This document shows positions 20,143 through 30,086 of a DNA stretch of 64,000 bases, piece by piece. A program made the position numbers and the translations under genes. Every line of letters starts with the position of its first letter. Position 1 is the stretch's first letter. Under the pieces are notes generated by a model, which ran no database searches, was not told the origin of the DNA, and was given only the letters and a program-made list of their open reading frames with translations. The DNA lies in the NCBI GenBank assembly GCA_027563935.2, contig CM050450.1, positions 26,089,439-26,153,438 of the forward strand, read 5' to 3'. This DNA comes from Costus lasius. Taxonomy: Eukaryota > Streptophyta > Magnoliopsida > Zingiberales > Costaceae.

Positions 20143-21818
20143 TGAAAGATCCCCTAACAAAGGGGGCGAAACCCTAGATAGGCGCATGTATTTTTCTTTT
20201 AAGCAGCGGAAAGGGGGTTTCTAGGATCTTTTGATGCATGCATTATAATCAACTTAAAACCGATTGCACAAGAGATAGAACCATACCATTGCCATCGGTT
20301 TGATGGTGTCTTGGAATCAAAGACGCAAGTGCCTCTTCTCCTTAGATGACACACACAATGAGAAGGCGACTACTTCCTTGGGGACTTTGTGCTAGCAAAT
20401 CTTCAAGGAGTCCTTCGTATGGAGGGAATGAGAGAAACTTGCTTGCTTAGTCCTCGACTCTTCAAAACGTGAAGCAGAGGTTCCACACGAGAGAAGGCGA
20501 CGGGAATAGAAGTGAGGCGACAAGAGATGCGCTCCACACAAGACATGGAGGCGTGGTTGCTAAAAATAGCCAACTTACTCTTTCATGCGATCATGTGTTC
20601 ATGCATTTCGAACCAATCGCATTTTTCCTCTCTATTCTTTAAACCAAGCGCTCATCCATGAGCCGGTTCATTTGAATTTGGTTCAATAACCAAATAAACC
20701 AAGCAACCAGTCCAGACCATAATAAACACTTAGGTTCTTGATCTGACCGTCGATCTCTTGATGCTCCTGATCTAACTGATCTAGCATCCATTCTCTCGAT
20801 CGAAGCTTACCGATCTCAAGCCCTAATCAATCAAACATGATCAGACCAGATCTCACTTACAATCAGAGATTAAATCCCTTTAAACTGAACCCAAATAATT
20901 CAGTCCACACGATCTGACTTAAGTAAGCCATATCATCAAATTGTGCGACCCTGAGGGTTTCCTTTAAATGTCGGTAACGATAACTCACGTTATCACGATC
21001 AGTGAGGGGTATCTAGCAACACATCACTGTCTCCCGATATAAAGGAAAGAGTCTTCCAAGACTACACCCAAACCACAGTACAAGTGTGAATTCAACTCAC
21101 TAAGCATACATATTTCCTTTGCCACTGGATGTTCTTATTGGACAAGCGTGTCAAGCTTGTAACTCCAATATGACAAGCATGATTAGATCAGATGAACATA
21201 GTCACCTGGGTATGGCCATACACTTTCTCAATCATCTCATCCAGGGGGGCCCCTTTAGAACATCACACTCCTTAAACAAGGAGACGGCAATCCTATGTCT
21301 ATCACTAGTGCCCTAACCTGATTCAAGCTCATTATCCAAGATAGTCTATAATCATTATGTTTCAAATGATATTGAACTACCTCAAAACAATGACAATCAT
21401 CATTTAGGAAACACAAGTGATCTCAAGTCAGAGGAAATGTGCCACTTGTTGCAATCAAGGATTATTCACATTGTGACAAGTAATTGAACATCCTAGTAGG
21501 GTCAGTCCAGTACATCCAATGTACCCATGAGTCTACATCTTATTCCATGCTCGAAGCATCCTATAAGATTAGAACACATATTAGTCTTAACCATATCAAG
21601 GCTGTCTCATGTTCACCAAGATATCTCGACTAAGGACTTAACTACATGTCAGCCTAGTTGAACAGCTTTGAGACATTATTCAGAAGAACATATATATTGC
21701 TGCAGACAATGTAGCTAACTGAATAACAACCATGCCTTTATAAACATATAAGTTTATACAAATGATATTGTTACAATCCCAAGGCCTCAAACATTAGGCT
21801 TAAGGGCATACCCCAACA
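20143..21818 (-). repeat. Copia F 5' LTR
   Basis: 1676 bp, nearly identical to 12752-14427. AAACC follows at 21819-21823. Confidence 0.95.
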
Positions 21819-21823
21819 AAACC

Positions 21824-21916
21824 ATGACAACGACAATGCCAGGATATCTATAAATATCAATGTATGTAATACATATGTCTAGACCAAAAGATAGGTCTCA
21901 GGGCATAACACTAACA
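21824..21916 (-). repeat. Copia E 3' LTR, surviving end piece
   Basis: Continues the LTR piece at about 12701-12751 after removal of F. Together they match the last roughly 145 bases of the E 5' LTR (about 28558-28702), with an ending like GGGCATAACACTAACA. The rest of this LTR was lost at the repair junction. The polypurine tract follows at 21917-21932. Confidence 0.85.
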
Positions 21917-21964
21917 ATCTCCCACTTGCACTCAGACCTTATCGTTGAGGTACCTTAACCCCAT

Positions 21965-24900
21965 GTCTCGAGTATGACCATCATGCTTCTACTGCGCCAA
22001 AGCTTTGGTCAGTGGGTCTGCTAGATTGTTCTCAGTGTCAACTCTGCATATCTTCACGTCACCTCTGTCTATGATCTCCCGATTCAGGTGAAATAACCTG
22101 AGTATGTGTTTGGATCGCTGATGTGATCTTGGTTCTTTAGCCTGCGCGATCGCACCATTGTTATGACAAAGGAGTTCAATGGGATCAGCAGCGCTAGAAA
22201 CCACTTGAAGTTCAGAAATGAACTTCTTGATCCAAACAGCTTCTTTGGCTGCCTCAGAAGCCGCAACATACTCCGCTTCTGTTGTAGAGTCTGCTACCGT
22301 GGATTGCTTGAAGCTCTTCCAGCAAACAGCACCTCCGTTTAGAAAGAACACATCGCCGGTCTGCGATTTGAAGTTATCTGGGTCTGACTGGAAAGAACCA
22401 TATGTATAACCCTAGATACATAGATCTTCTTGTACACCATAGACTAAGAATAGATCTTTCGTCTTCCTCAGATACTTCAAAATGTTTTTCACGGCTGTCC
22501 AATGCTGGACACCGGGGTCAAACTGGTATCTACTGGTTATGCTCACTACATAAGCCACGTCTGGTCTCATACATAACATGACATACGTGAGGGATCCCAC
22601 TGCAGATGCATAAGGGACTCGACTCATCTCTTCTTTCTCAGCCTGTGTAGAGGGACACTAGCTCTTGGAAAGAGTAATGTCGTGCCTCATGGGAAGGTAA
22701 CCCTTCTTGGACTGTTCCAAGCGAAACCTTTCCAGCACTTTGTCTATGTACGTGCTCTAACTCAGGGCAAGGAGTTTCTTGGATCTATCCAGTAAATCCT
22801 CACACCTAAAATGTAGGCGGCCTCCCCTAAGTCTTTCATCTCGAAACACTTCCCCAACCATGTTTTCACAGCGTGAAGGGTAGAGACATCATTTCCGATG
22901 AGCAGTATATCATCGACATACAAGACCAGAAATGTGACCAAACTCCCACTGATTTTCTTGTACACACAGACATCATCTTCATTCTTGAGGAAGCCATAAT
23001 CTCTCACAGCTTCATCAAAACAAATATTCCAACTTCGAGAGGCTTACTTTAATCCATAGATGGATCTTTTTAGCTTGCATACTTTATGAGCATTGGCTGG
23101 GTGAACGAACCCCTCAAGCTGTGTCATAAACACATTCTCTGATAGGTTTCCATTAAAGAAAGCTGTCTTCACGTCCATTTTCCAGATCTCATAGTCGTAG
23201 TAGGCAGCTAAAGCAAGCATGATCCGAATGTATTTAAACATGGCAACTGGCAAAAAAGTTTCGTCATAGTCCACCCCATGGACCTGCCTGAAACCTTTGG
23301 CCACTAGTCTACCTTTATAGGTAACCACGTTGTCATCCATGTCTGTCTTCTTTTTGAAGACCCCTTTGCACCCTATGGGCTTTGTCCCATTAGGCGGCTC
23401 AACCAAGTCCCAAACCTGATTAGCAGACATAGAATCTATCTCGGACCTCATGGCCTCCAGCCATCTCTCGGAGTCTAGTCCAGCGACCGCTTTCTCATAA
23501 GTCTTAGGTTCATCCTCAATAATGAGAATGTCGTCGTGTTGAGTCGGTAGTGACCCATACCTATCAGGTGCTCGACGTACCCTCGCAGACCTACGTGGAG
23601 CCTGTGCCTGAGCCTCAGGTTGGGCTACAACCTGTACTAGGGGCTCAGATTCTATCTCAACCTCTGTGTCTTGTCGATGATCTTGGACTTCGTCCAAATC
23701 AAAACTTCTCTCACTGGTTTCTTTCAAGATAAATTCTTTCTCAAGAAAGACAGCGTCACGAGCAACAAAAACTTTATCCTCAATGGGATTATAGAAGTTG
23801 TATCCTCTGGTTTCTTTAGGATACCCCACAAACACGCATTTATTTGACCTGGGCTCTAGCTTACTAGAATTTTGATGCTTAACAAAAGCTTCGCATCCCC
23901 AGATCCTCATAAATGTGAGGTTAGGTCGTCTCCCAGTCCACAACTCATGTGGAGATACGAGAACACTTTTAGATGAAATGTTATTCAGTGTCAAAGCAGA
24001 TGTCTCTATGGCACGTCCCCAAAAATGTGGAGGTAGAGTTGCTTGACTCATCATGCACCGAACCATGTCTAGTAGGGTTCGATTCCGCCTCTCAGACACA
24101 CCATTCCATTGGGGTGTCCCGGGTGGGGTAAGCTGTGAGAGAATCCCACACTCTTTCAGATAGTCAGTAAACTCATGGCTCAAGTACTCTCCAGCTTGGT
24201 CAGATCGAAAAGCCTTTATGGATCGTCCAAGCTGGTTCTCTACTTCAGTCTTGAACTCCTTGAATTTCTCCAAGGATTCTGACTTATGTCTCATCAGATA
24301 GACATATCCATATCTATTGAAATCGTTAGTAAATGTGATGAAGTATACAAACCCACCTCTGGCTTGTTTGTTGAATGGCCCACACACATCGCTGTGTATG
24401 AGATCCAATAAACCTGTGGCCCTTTCACCTTTCTTGGTGAATGGCGCCTTTGTCATCTTGCCCAACAAATAAGGCTCGCAAACATCAAATTCCTCAAAGG
24501 AATCTGAATCCAAGAATCCATTTGCATGGAGTTGTTGGATGCGATTCTTGTTGATATGCCCTAGACGACAATGCCAAAGATAAGTGTTGTTGAAACCACT
24601 TAGCTTGATCCTTTTAGTATTTACATTGCACATAGAACTCTGCATGTCCAAGACATACAAGCCATTGCATAAAGTACCAGAACCATAGAACATGTCTGCC
24701 AATGAAAAAGAACAGGTCTTCTATTTGATTGCAAAACTGAATCCTTTCCTCGCTAGGGCAGGAATGGATATGAAGTTCTTGGTAATCGATGGTACATAGT
24801 AACAACGATCGAGTTCTAGTTGAAGCCCTGACGGCAGTGAGAGAGTGAGGTTTCCCACGGTCACAGCCGCAACCTGTGCGCCGTTACTGACCCGAAGGTC

Positions 24901-25180
24901 AATCTCTCCTGGTCGAACTGTCCTACTTCGTTTGAGCCCTTGCATACTTGTACAAATATGCGCTCCACATGCGGTATCAAGTACCCATATGTTCGAAGTA
25001 GACATGTTGACTTCAACCACGTAAATACATGAGCCTGAAGACAAAGGAGTCACCCTTCTCTTCACCTCTTTCTGGTGTTGCCTTTTACAGCGCTCGAGCT
25101 TGGGGTCACCCCTCAAGTTTCGACACTAGTCCATCTTGTCCTCCCAAAGGACGGATCACAGTTTTAATCCACTATTGTTC
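21965..25180 (-). pseudogene. Copia E gag-pol, gag-deleted and broken
   Basis: Remains of the same type of polyprotein as F, read right to left. A start codon (rc of 25177-25179) is soon followed by a deletion that removes nearly all of gag and the zinc knuckle. Then come protease with WVLDTACGAHIC (about 25116-24721), pre-integrase and integrase (LWHCRLGHI, IHSDVCGPF, FRSDQAGEYL, NGVSERRN), RT up to KRSIYGL at 23044, LYVDDILLIGND (22915 area) and RNase H to the end at about 21965. A stop at 23044-23046, a frameshift near 22800, stops near 22755 and 22660 and one close to the end break the frame. A frame change also lies near 24715. Roughly 700 bases of gag are missing compared with F. The integrase core itself is still open for 552 codons. 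Confidence 0.9.
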
Positions 25181-26957
25181 ATAGACATTATCTACAACAA
25201 CATACATGTAGATTAGTACCACATTTCAATCATTTAATTTGGACTTGAAATAATTGATTGTTTCTCACTATTTTAACAGGTTGACAACCCTCTCATGTCA
25301 ATCCGGGAAACCACAGAATTTCCAAAGTGAGATGGGATCCTTGTTCCTCACACAGCCCCGCGTCCCACGAGGTGACACATGTATCTCAAGGTAGGCATGT
25401 CGGCCAATTGCAACTAGGCAATTCCCCTTCTCAAGACAGTTCAGGCACTTCGTGTCCAACGAGGGCTGGATACAGCACGAAGCCCTAACTTCTTGAGGCT
25501 GCTTCTAGAAACTATCATCATGTGGACAAACCACATATAGAAGTTCTAGTTAAGTCCGACCTGACCGTTATGCCCAGGGCCAACAATTTCCTTGTGAAAG
25601 GCGTGTCCAGAGTTTTAATCGGACTAGGGAAATTATTGTCACCACACGCCTCCTAAAGATAGATGGGTCTGTCCCACGAGGGTGGGAAACAATGCACAGT
25701 ACCATCGATCGATAGTTTGATGAGGGCTACGCGTCAGAAAGCAGGAACGGGACTTGATATAATATTGAGAGGGTTTGGGTGGTGTCATACCATATTCATT
25801 TTATCTTATGTCCACCATTACAGGCATGAACCCTATAGTGATAACATAAAACAAAACAATCAGAGCATGACAATAAAAGCAGTAAAACATGATATGGTTA
25901 TAGCCCAGACAAGGGAAAACAAGCCCCTAGACCTAGATAGTACACCTAGCATTACCAAAAGCTCTAAGCATTTAGCCCATGCTCCAAGCCATTGGCTCCT
26001 AGCTCTGAGTGCTCCAGGGTCCTGCTTCAACCCCAGGTGCGCCTCCAAGGTTTCATGCTCCACCTGTGTTAGCTCGCAAACCCTAGGCTCCTCCTAGGGT
26101 TCGGCCAACATGGGGCGCCACCACAACCAAATAGGGGCCTGTGTTGCACCACTTCTAGATCAGCCCATGAAACTTATTCGATGCGCCCCTAGGAAGCCCT
26201 AGAAGCCATCAAAGTCTCAGCCAATTAAGAAGTGTGCGCAAGCCCTCTTCATCAGCCCCTATTCCTTAAGATGCGCCACTAGGAGGAACCCTAGAAGCCA
26301 CCAAGGAGTCAGCTAACAAAGAAGCTACCTATCTTGGTTAGGTGCGCAAGAGAGAAGGCTTGATGCGCCATTGTCTTCCCTAATCTTCACCTTGATTTTA
26401 CAATACAAATAAAGAAAAGGGGCGGCGCGCAGGCCTCAAAATAATACATCCCAGGCATGCATTAGGGCTCGTCTATAACCATATCAAGTGCATAAAGAAA
26501 AACACCTAAAACATGCTCTTCTATATGCAATGAAAAACTACAAAACCAGATTTTAAGTTTTCATTAGAAAACTTGTTCGTTAAATCTCCGCGATCTTATC
26601 GAAAATTCAGATCTTTCGTTTTCTCTCAGGAGTCTACAAGTGGCCATATATACCCCGATTATCAATGCCACTTGCAATCCCTAACTTGTACGGATTAAGG
26701 CAATCACCCAGTCCATACCTCAAAATCTAGATACAAGTCTCACACCATGGGTCTATCCCATGAATATGAGGAGAAATAAATTCTCACACATAGGGTCTAT
26801 CCCCATGTGTAGAAACCGAAGATCATGAATATCATAAGAGCGAGAAATAACAAACCTACTATTTTTCTACACATAAAACATGACATAAAGATTTTCAAAA
26901 AAATTCTTATGGTATGCACATGCTAGAAAAATCCATACACCGATGTATCTCGTAAGT
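25181..26957 (-). other. Copia E leader (5' untranslated region)
   Basis: 1.8 kb without a credible gene; ORFs such as 25663-26097 have no family match. It keeps the structural plan of the F leader: the TCTCACT/AGTGAGA pair (25262-25268, 25326-25332) and two hairpins (25452-25473; 25672-25687). Repeated GCGCC-containing stretches occur at 26060-26360, similar in style to the F leader near 19140-19200. Confidence 0.6.
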
Positions 26958-26971
26958 TGGTTCTAATACCA
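26958..26971 (-). other. Primer binding site of Copia E
   Basis: In element orientation TGGTATTAGAACCA, close to the tRNA-iMet site in F but with two changes. Confidence 0.75.
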
Positions 26972-26972
26972 C

Positions 26973-28702
26973 TGTTGGGAATCCCCGAGCTATTTAAAAT
27001 GAAAAACAGCGGAAGCGAGCCCGAAACGAGATTCCTAATTCAATAATAAGGATCGCCTTACGAAGAATACAAAGGATGTGATAGGTGTATACCTTACTAG
27101 TGGCTTTGAAGCTATCGATGTCGATGACTGGAGACGCGCAATCGGCCCATCCTCTACACTCGTGCACACACGGACTGCCTCGAGACTCCTCTACTCCACG
27201 CACGTGCTAGCTTTGGGAGAAGAGATCCACGCCTCTAACTTCTTCTCTGCTTGCGCCAATCTTGAAAACCACACGCCAAGAAGAAGGGGAAGCGTTGCCG
27301 ACAAGGAGTGGGCAGCACTACAACTTGTCCCAACCTTGATGCAAAAACTTTTTCTTATTGTCGTCACCTACAAGACCCTCACGCTAGGAGCAGAGGGGAG
27401 ACGACAACAAGAGAGGAGAAAAGAGACTGGTGCAAAATCTCCCAAGAGAGCCTATCTATTTATAATAGAAGCACCAGCTCCTCTTTGGAGATTTTTCCCA
27501 TACGGGACTATGTGCAGGCGCCACCCCACACCCCTGGGTCTCAAGTTCGAGACTCACCAAGTGAAATGTGCCTATACATTTTAATTAACCAAGCGAAAAA
27601 TTTCTCTTGTCAATTAATGACTTTAGTTTATTCATGTGACTAAAGTGCTAAGCCCAACCTTGCACTATGACTCTTGTTTGACACATTTTGACACCTCAGG
27701 TCAACAGGGGTCAAACGTGGTCCACTAGAGTCAACTAGTGGTCAAACATGAACAAAATAAAGTCTCATCTCCTCATAAGAAATCCCATGGCATCAGCTTC
27801 CCAAAATGATCCGAATCATACAATGATTTGATCAGAGGCTAACCGATCAATACAGAGTCTCTAGCGTCTAGGTGTGCAACCCTGTAGGTCCCTCTGACGT
27901 TGGCAGTGATGACCCAATCATCACAAGCAGTGAGTGGCACCTAGCAGTACATCGCTGCTACCCAAGTCATCGGAATAAATGTCGCCATCGACAACCTCAA
28001 AACTCTTGATAAAGAATAAGAGTATCCATATCCCTTTGCCAAGCTGATCGTCCAAGTTGGACAAGCATGTCACACTTGTATATTCCAACGACAATGGTCA
28101 TGACTAAATCAGGCTAAACTTGGGTGTGGTCACACGCTTTCAGTCATGCACCATCTAGGGACCCATGGACATCATGCTTCCCCGTAGGAAAGGGGCAAAT
28201 CCTCTATTGGTAAGATGAACCTCTAGTATTGCTTAAGATATACCCAATGACAACCGTTATAACCTCCCTATTACGGCGAGGTGTTAGGTTGTATCAAAGT
28301 ACACCCTTTACAACACAGAGATACAATCTTCCTCAAGTCAAAGGACAGATACAACTCTATCACTGTGAGATTCTTCTTGAGACACCAAGAAGAACTCTCA
28401 CGGCGGGTCGGTCCAGCATATCTCCCTTGATATACCCTTATGCCTGCATTAAGCAACCCGTGCTAACCAAGCATAAACGAGTCTCACTCGCACCATAGCT
28501 GTCCCCTATCCACTATGGTACTTGACTTGGGACATAAGCAAACAGAGATAGTAATATCTCGAGGGACATCATCATGTAAACATACATGTGCGCAGATGTA
28601 TAGTAAACCATGACAACGACAATGCCAGGATATCTATAAATATCAATGTATGTAGTACATATGTCTAGACCAAAAGATAGGTCTCAAGGCATAACATTAA
28701 CA
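26973..28702 (-). repeat. Copia E 5' LTR
   Basis: 1730 bp; in + orientation it starts TGTTGGGAATCCC and ends AACATTAACA. It includes the shared LTR core at 27919-27970. The ORF at 27078-27584 inside it looks like chance. The protease part of Gypsy A begins directly after it. Confidence 0.9.
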
Positions 28703-29140
28703 GGCGCGACTGGATCTGCGCACTTCATCGACAGAGGAGCGGGTGAAGACCGTCAACAGTGCGGAGCAGCAGATGGTCGGGATCTCCTACGACGTGCCGG
28801 TGGAGCTAGGTCGTTGGAGCTGATGACACCACGTAGCAAGGATGGACGACTTCGACATCATCCTCGGCTACGAGTTCCTTTTGCAGGTGAAGGTAGGCAT
28901 GATGCCACACTTGGGTGGAGTCCAAGTGTTCCATGAGAACGCGGCCTGTTGGATTCCCGGCATCGAGCGAGGCAGCTCGTCAGCCTCGAACAATGGAGCG
29001 TGAGTTTTGATGCGGAGAACGACGAACTCCACTCGGACGCAAGTCAGCTCCATGACCACTTCGACTGACGAGGTGGCTTACATCGTGACGATGGCTGCAA
29101 CGGCAGATCCTTTTGAGGACGTCGAGGGCGACGTCCAAAT
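28703..29140 (+). pseudogene. Gypsy A protease, 3' part, broken
   Basis: A retropepsin-like protease end of the Gypsy type. The first codons give ATGSAHFID, a decayed form of the active-site block that normally reads D-S/T-G-A-T/S-H. After a +1 shift near 28735 come VKTVNSAEQQMVGI, YDVPVELG, then two stops, then MDDFDIILGYEFL and MPHLGG. Such a protease cuts the Gag precursor. The block MDDFDIILG-EFL is typical of Gypsy proteases just before RT, but here RT does not follow. After a stop near 29002 a threonine-rich tail leads to the polypurine tract. The Copia E insertion point lies directly at the active site. The element codes for nothing functional now. Confidence 0.8.
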
Positions 29141-29155
29141 CCAGCGGGGGAGAAT
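29141..29155 (+). other. Polypurine tract of Gypsy A
   Basis: CCAGCGGGGGAGAAT directly before the TGTGAGG start of the 3' LTR. Confidence 0.8.
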
Positions 29156-30086
29156 TGTGAGGTGCAAACCCCACCGAGCTAGGCTTAGAGCAAAGCCGGA
29201 TTGGGCGGCGGCCCAATCCCTCATAGACAAAGCGGAAGCAGCCCAACGTTATCCGCTCCGCCCCGATTGCAGTGCCTGCGCAGCATTGACTCCATCTTCC
29301 CTGCAGTCGACGGCGAGAATCTAGGCGGCTTCAACGGCATTCTCTTCGGCGTTGTCGGCGATGGCCACCCAGGCGATGGAGATGCAACCGAATCAACGTG
29401 ATTTGTCGTCATCATTGAAGATGGAAAGCCAGCGGGACGCTGGCTGGCGTTCCAAAGCAGCCGCCTCCTCCATCCATAAGAACATAGGCGGGCAAACGTC
29501 GGAGGTAGAGAGGAAGGCTGGGAAAACCTCACTTCTGGCGAGGAGGCAGTCGGCGACGAGTAGACTCTGCGAGAGAGGGCTGAGCGACTATAAGTCGGCG
29601 GCGAGTGTTGCCGCTGACGGGAGCGAGTGAGGAAGAGCGAGAGAGGGTTTATGTAGGTTGATTTGAGATAGAAATCAATGTAAATTTCCTTGAAGCTCTG
29701 TGCCTCCTGTTCTCTTCTCCGGTGACGGCAGTCTTCCCCTATTCCGAGATCTTCTTCCCTCCTTCTTCACCATCTCCAGCAGCGACGTTGTCGACGGCAT
29801 AGGCTGAGGTTCGGGCGCCGAACCTACCGCATGCCCTGAGCTTACCCGTCTCCCTGTTCTTCTCCGGCATCAAGGGCCGACGGCGAAAAACGAACACAGG
29901 TGGCGTTCGGTTTAGCGAGGCGAACGTGGCTTCGAACACGATCCAGGCATTCGAAAGAGGCAATAGTCAACGGTGTGTGAGTTGACCGCTTCTCGAAATC
30001 GAAATCTGACTTCAGATTTCGGATTTCGCACAGAACTTGACGTAGAAGAGGTGACGTGGACGGGCCTAACTAGACTGGGCGTGACA
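29156..30086 (+). repeat. Gypsy A 3' LTR
   Basis: 931 bp from TGTGAGG to GCGTGACA, GC-rich. From 29286 on it matches 11695-12138. It is the only complete LTR of A in the window. ORFs on both strands (for example 29221-29532) are shared with the 5' copy and reflect base composition. Confidence 0.9.

Larger units (their letters stand above)
12752..21818 (-). mobile_element. Copia element F, complete and apparently intact
   Basis: A complete 9067 bp Ty1/Copia element on the minus strand. Both LTRs are 1676 bp, have the same length and differ at only four positions that I could find by eye. The gag-pol frame is open for 1294 codons, the primer site matches tRNA-iMet perfectly, and the polypurine tract is intact. 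The target duplication AAACC is perfect (12747-12751 and 21819-21823). It has a long leader (18333-20142). All parts needed for transposition are visible, and the insertion is recent. The long LTRs suggest one of the large-LTR Copia lineages such as Angela/Tork, but I cannot settle this from motifs. Confidence 0.95.
12659..28702 (-). mobile_element. Copia element E, decayed, carrying Copia F
   Basis: A Ty1/Copia element on the minus strand. Its 5' LTR is at the right (26973-28702), then primer site (26958-26971), leader, gag-deleted pol remnants (25137 down to 21965), polypurine tract (21917 on) and a 3' LTR of which only the last part is left (about 12701-12751 plus 21824-21916). Copia F is inserted in that LTR piece with the duplication AAACC. 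The left border is a repair-type junction rather than a target duplication. The pol carries several stops and a frameshift, and most of gag is gone, so E is dead and older than F. Confidence 0.88.
11695..30086 (+). mobile_element. Gypsy element A (gag-protease only), outermost host of the nest
   Basis: The oldest layer of the left third. Visible parts are the 3' portion of the 5' LTR (11695-12138), a tRNA-Met primer site (12140-12152), the gag N-terminal part (12167 to about 12630), the protease end (28703-29140), a polypurine tract (29141-29155) and a complete 3' LTR (29156-30086). The rest of its span is Copia E with Copia F inside it. The missing start of the 5' LTR is left of Copia B, outside the window. 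No RT, RNase H or integrase lies between protease and the polypurine tract, so A was a non-autonomous gag-protease element or lost pol early. The gag and protease resemble those of the chromovirus side of Gypsy; I cannot assign a clade. Confidence 0.85.

Noticed and set aside
25663..26097. 144-codon + strand ORF
   Set aside because: Lies in the Copia E leader on the opposite strand; composition is low-complexity and no family fits.
19205..27545. B-box-like GGGTCGAACCC near 19213 and AAGTTCGAGAC near 27522 as possible tRNA or SINE promoters
   Set aside because: Both lie in Copia leader or LTR sequence, with no A box at the right distance and no cloverleaf.
27078..27584. 168-codon ORF
   Set aside because: Inside the 5' LTR of Copia E, opposite to its direction, with no recognisable domain.
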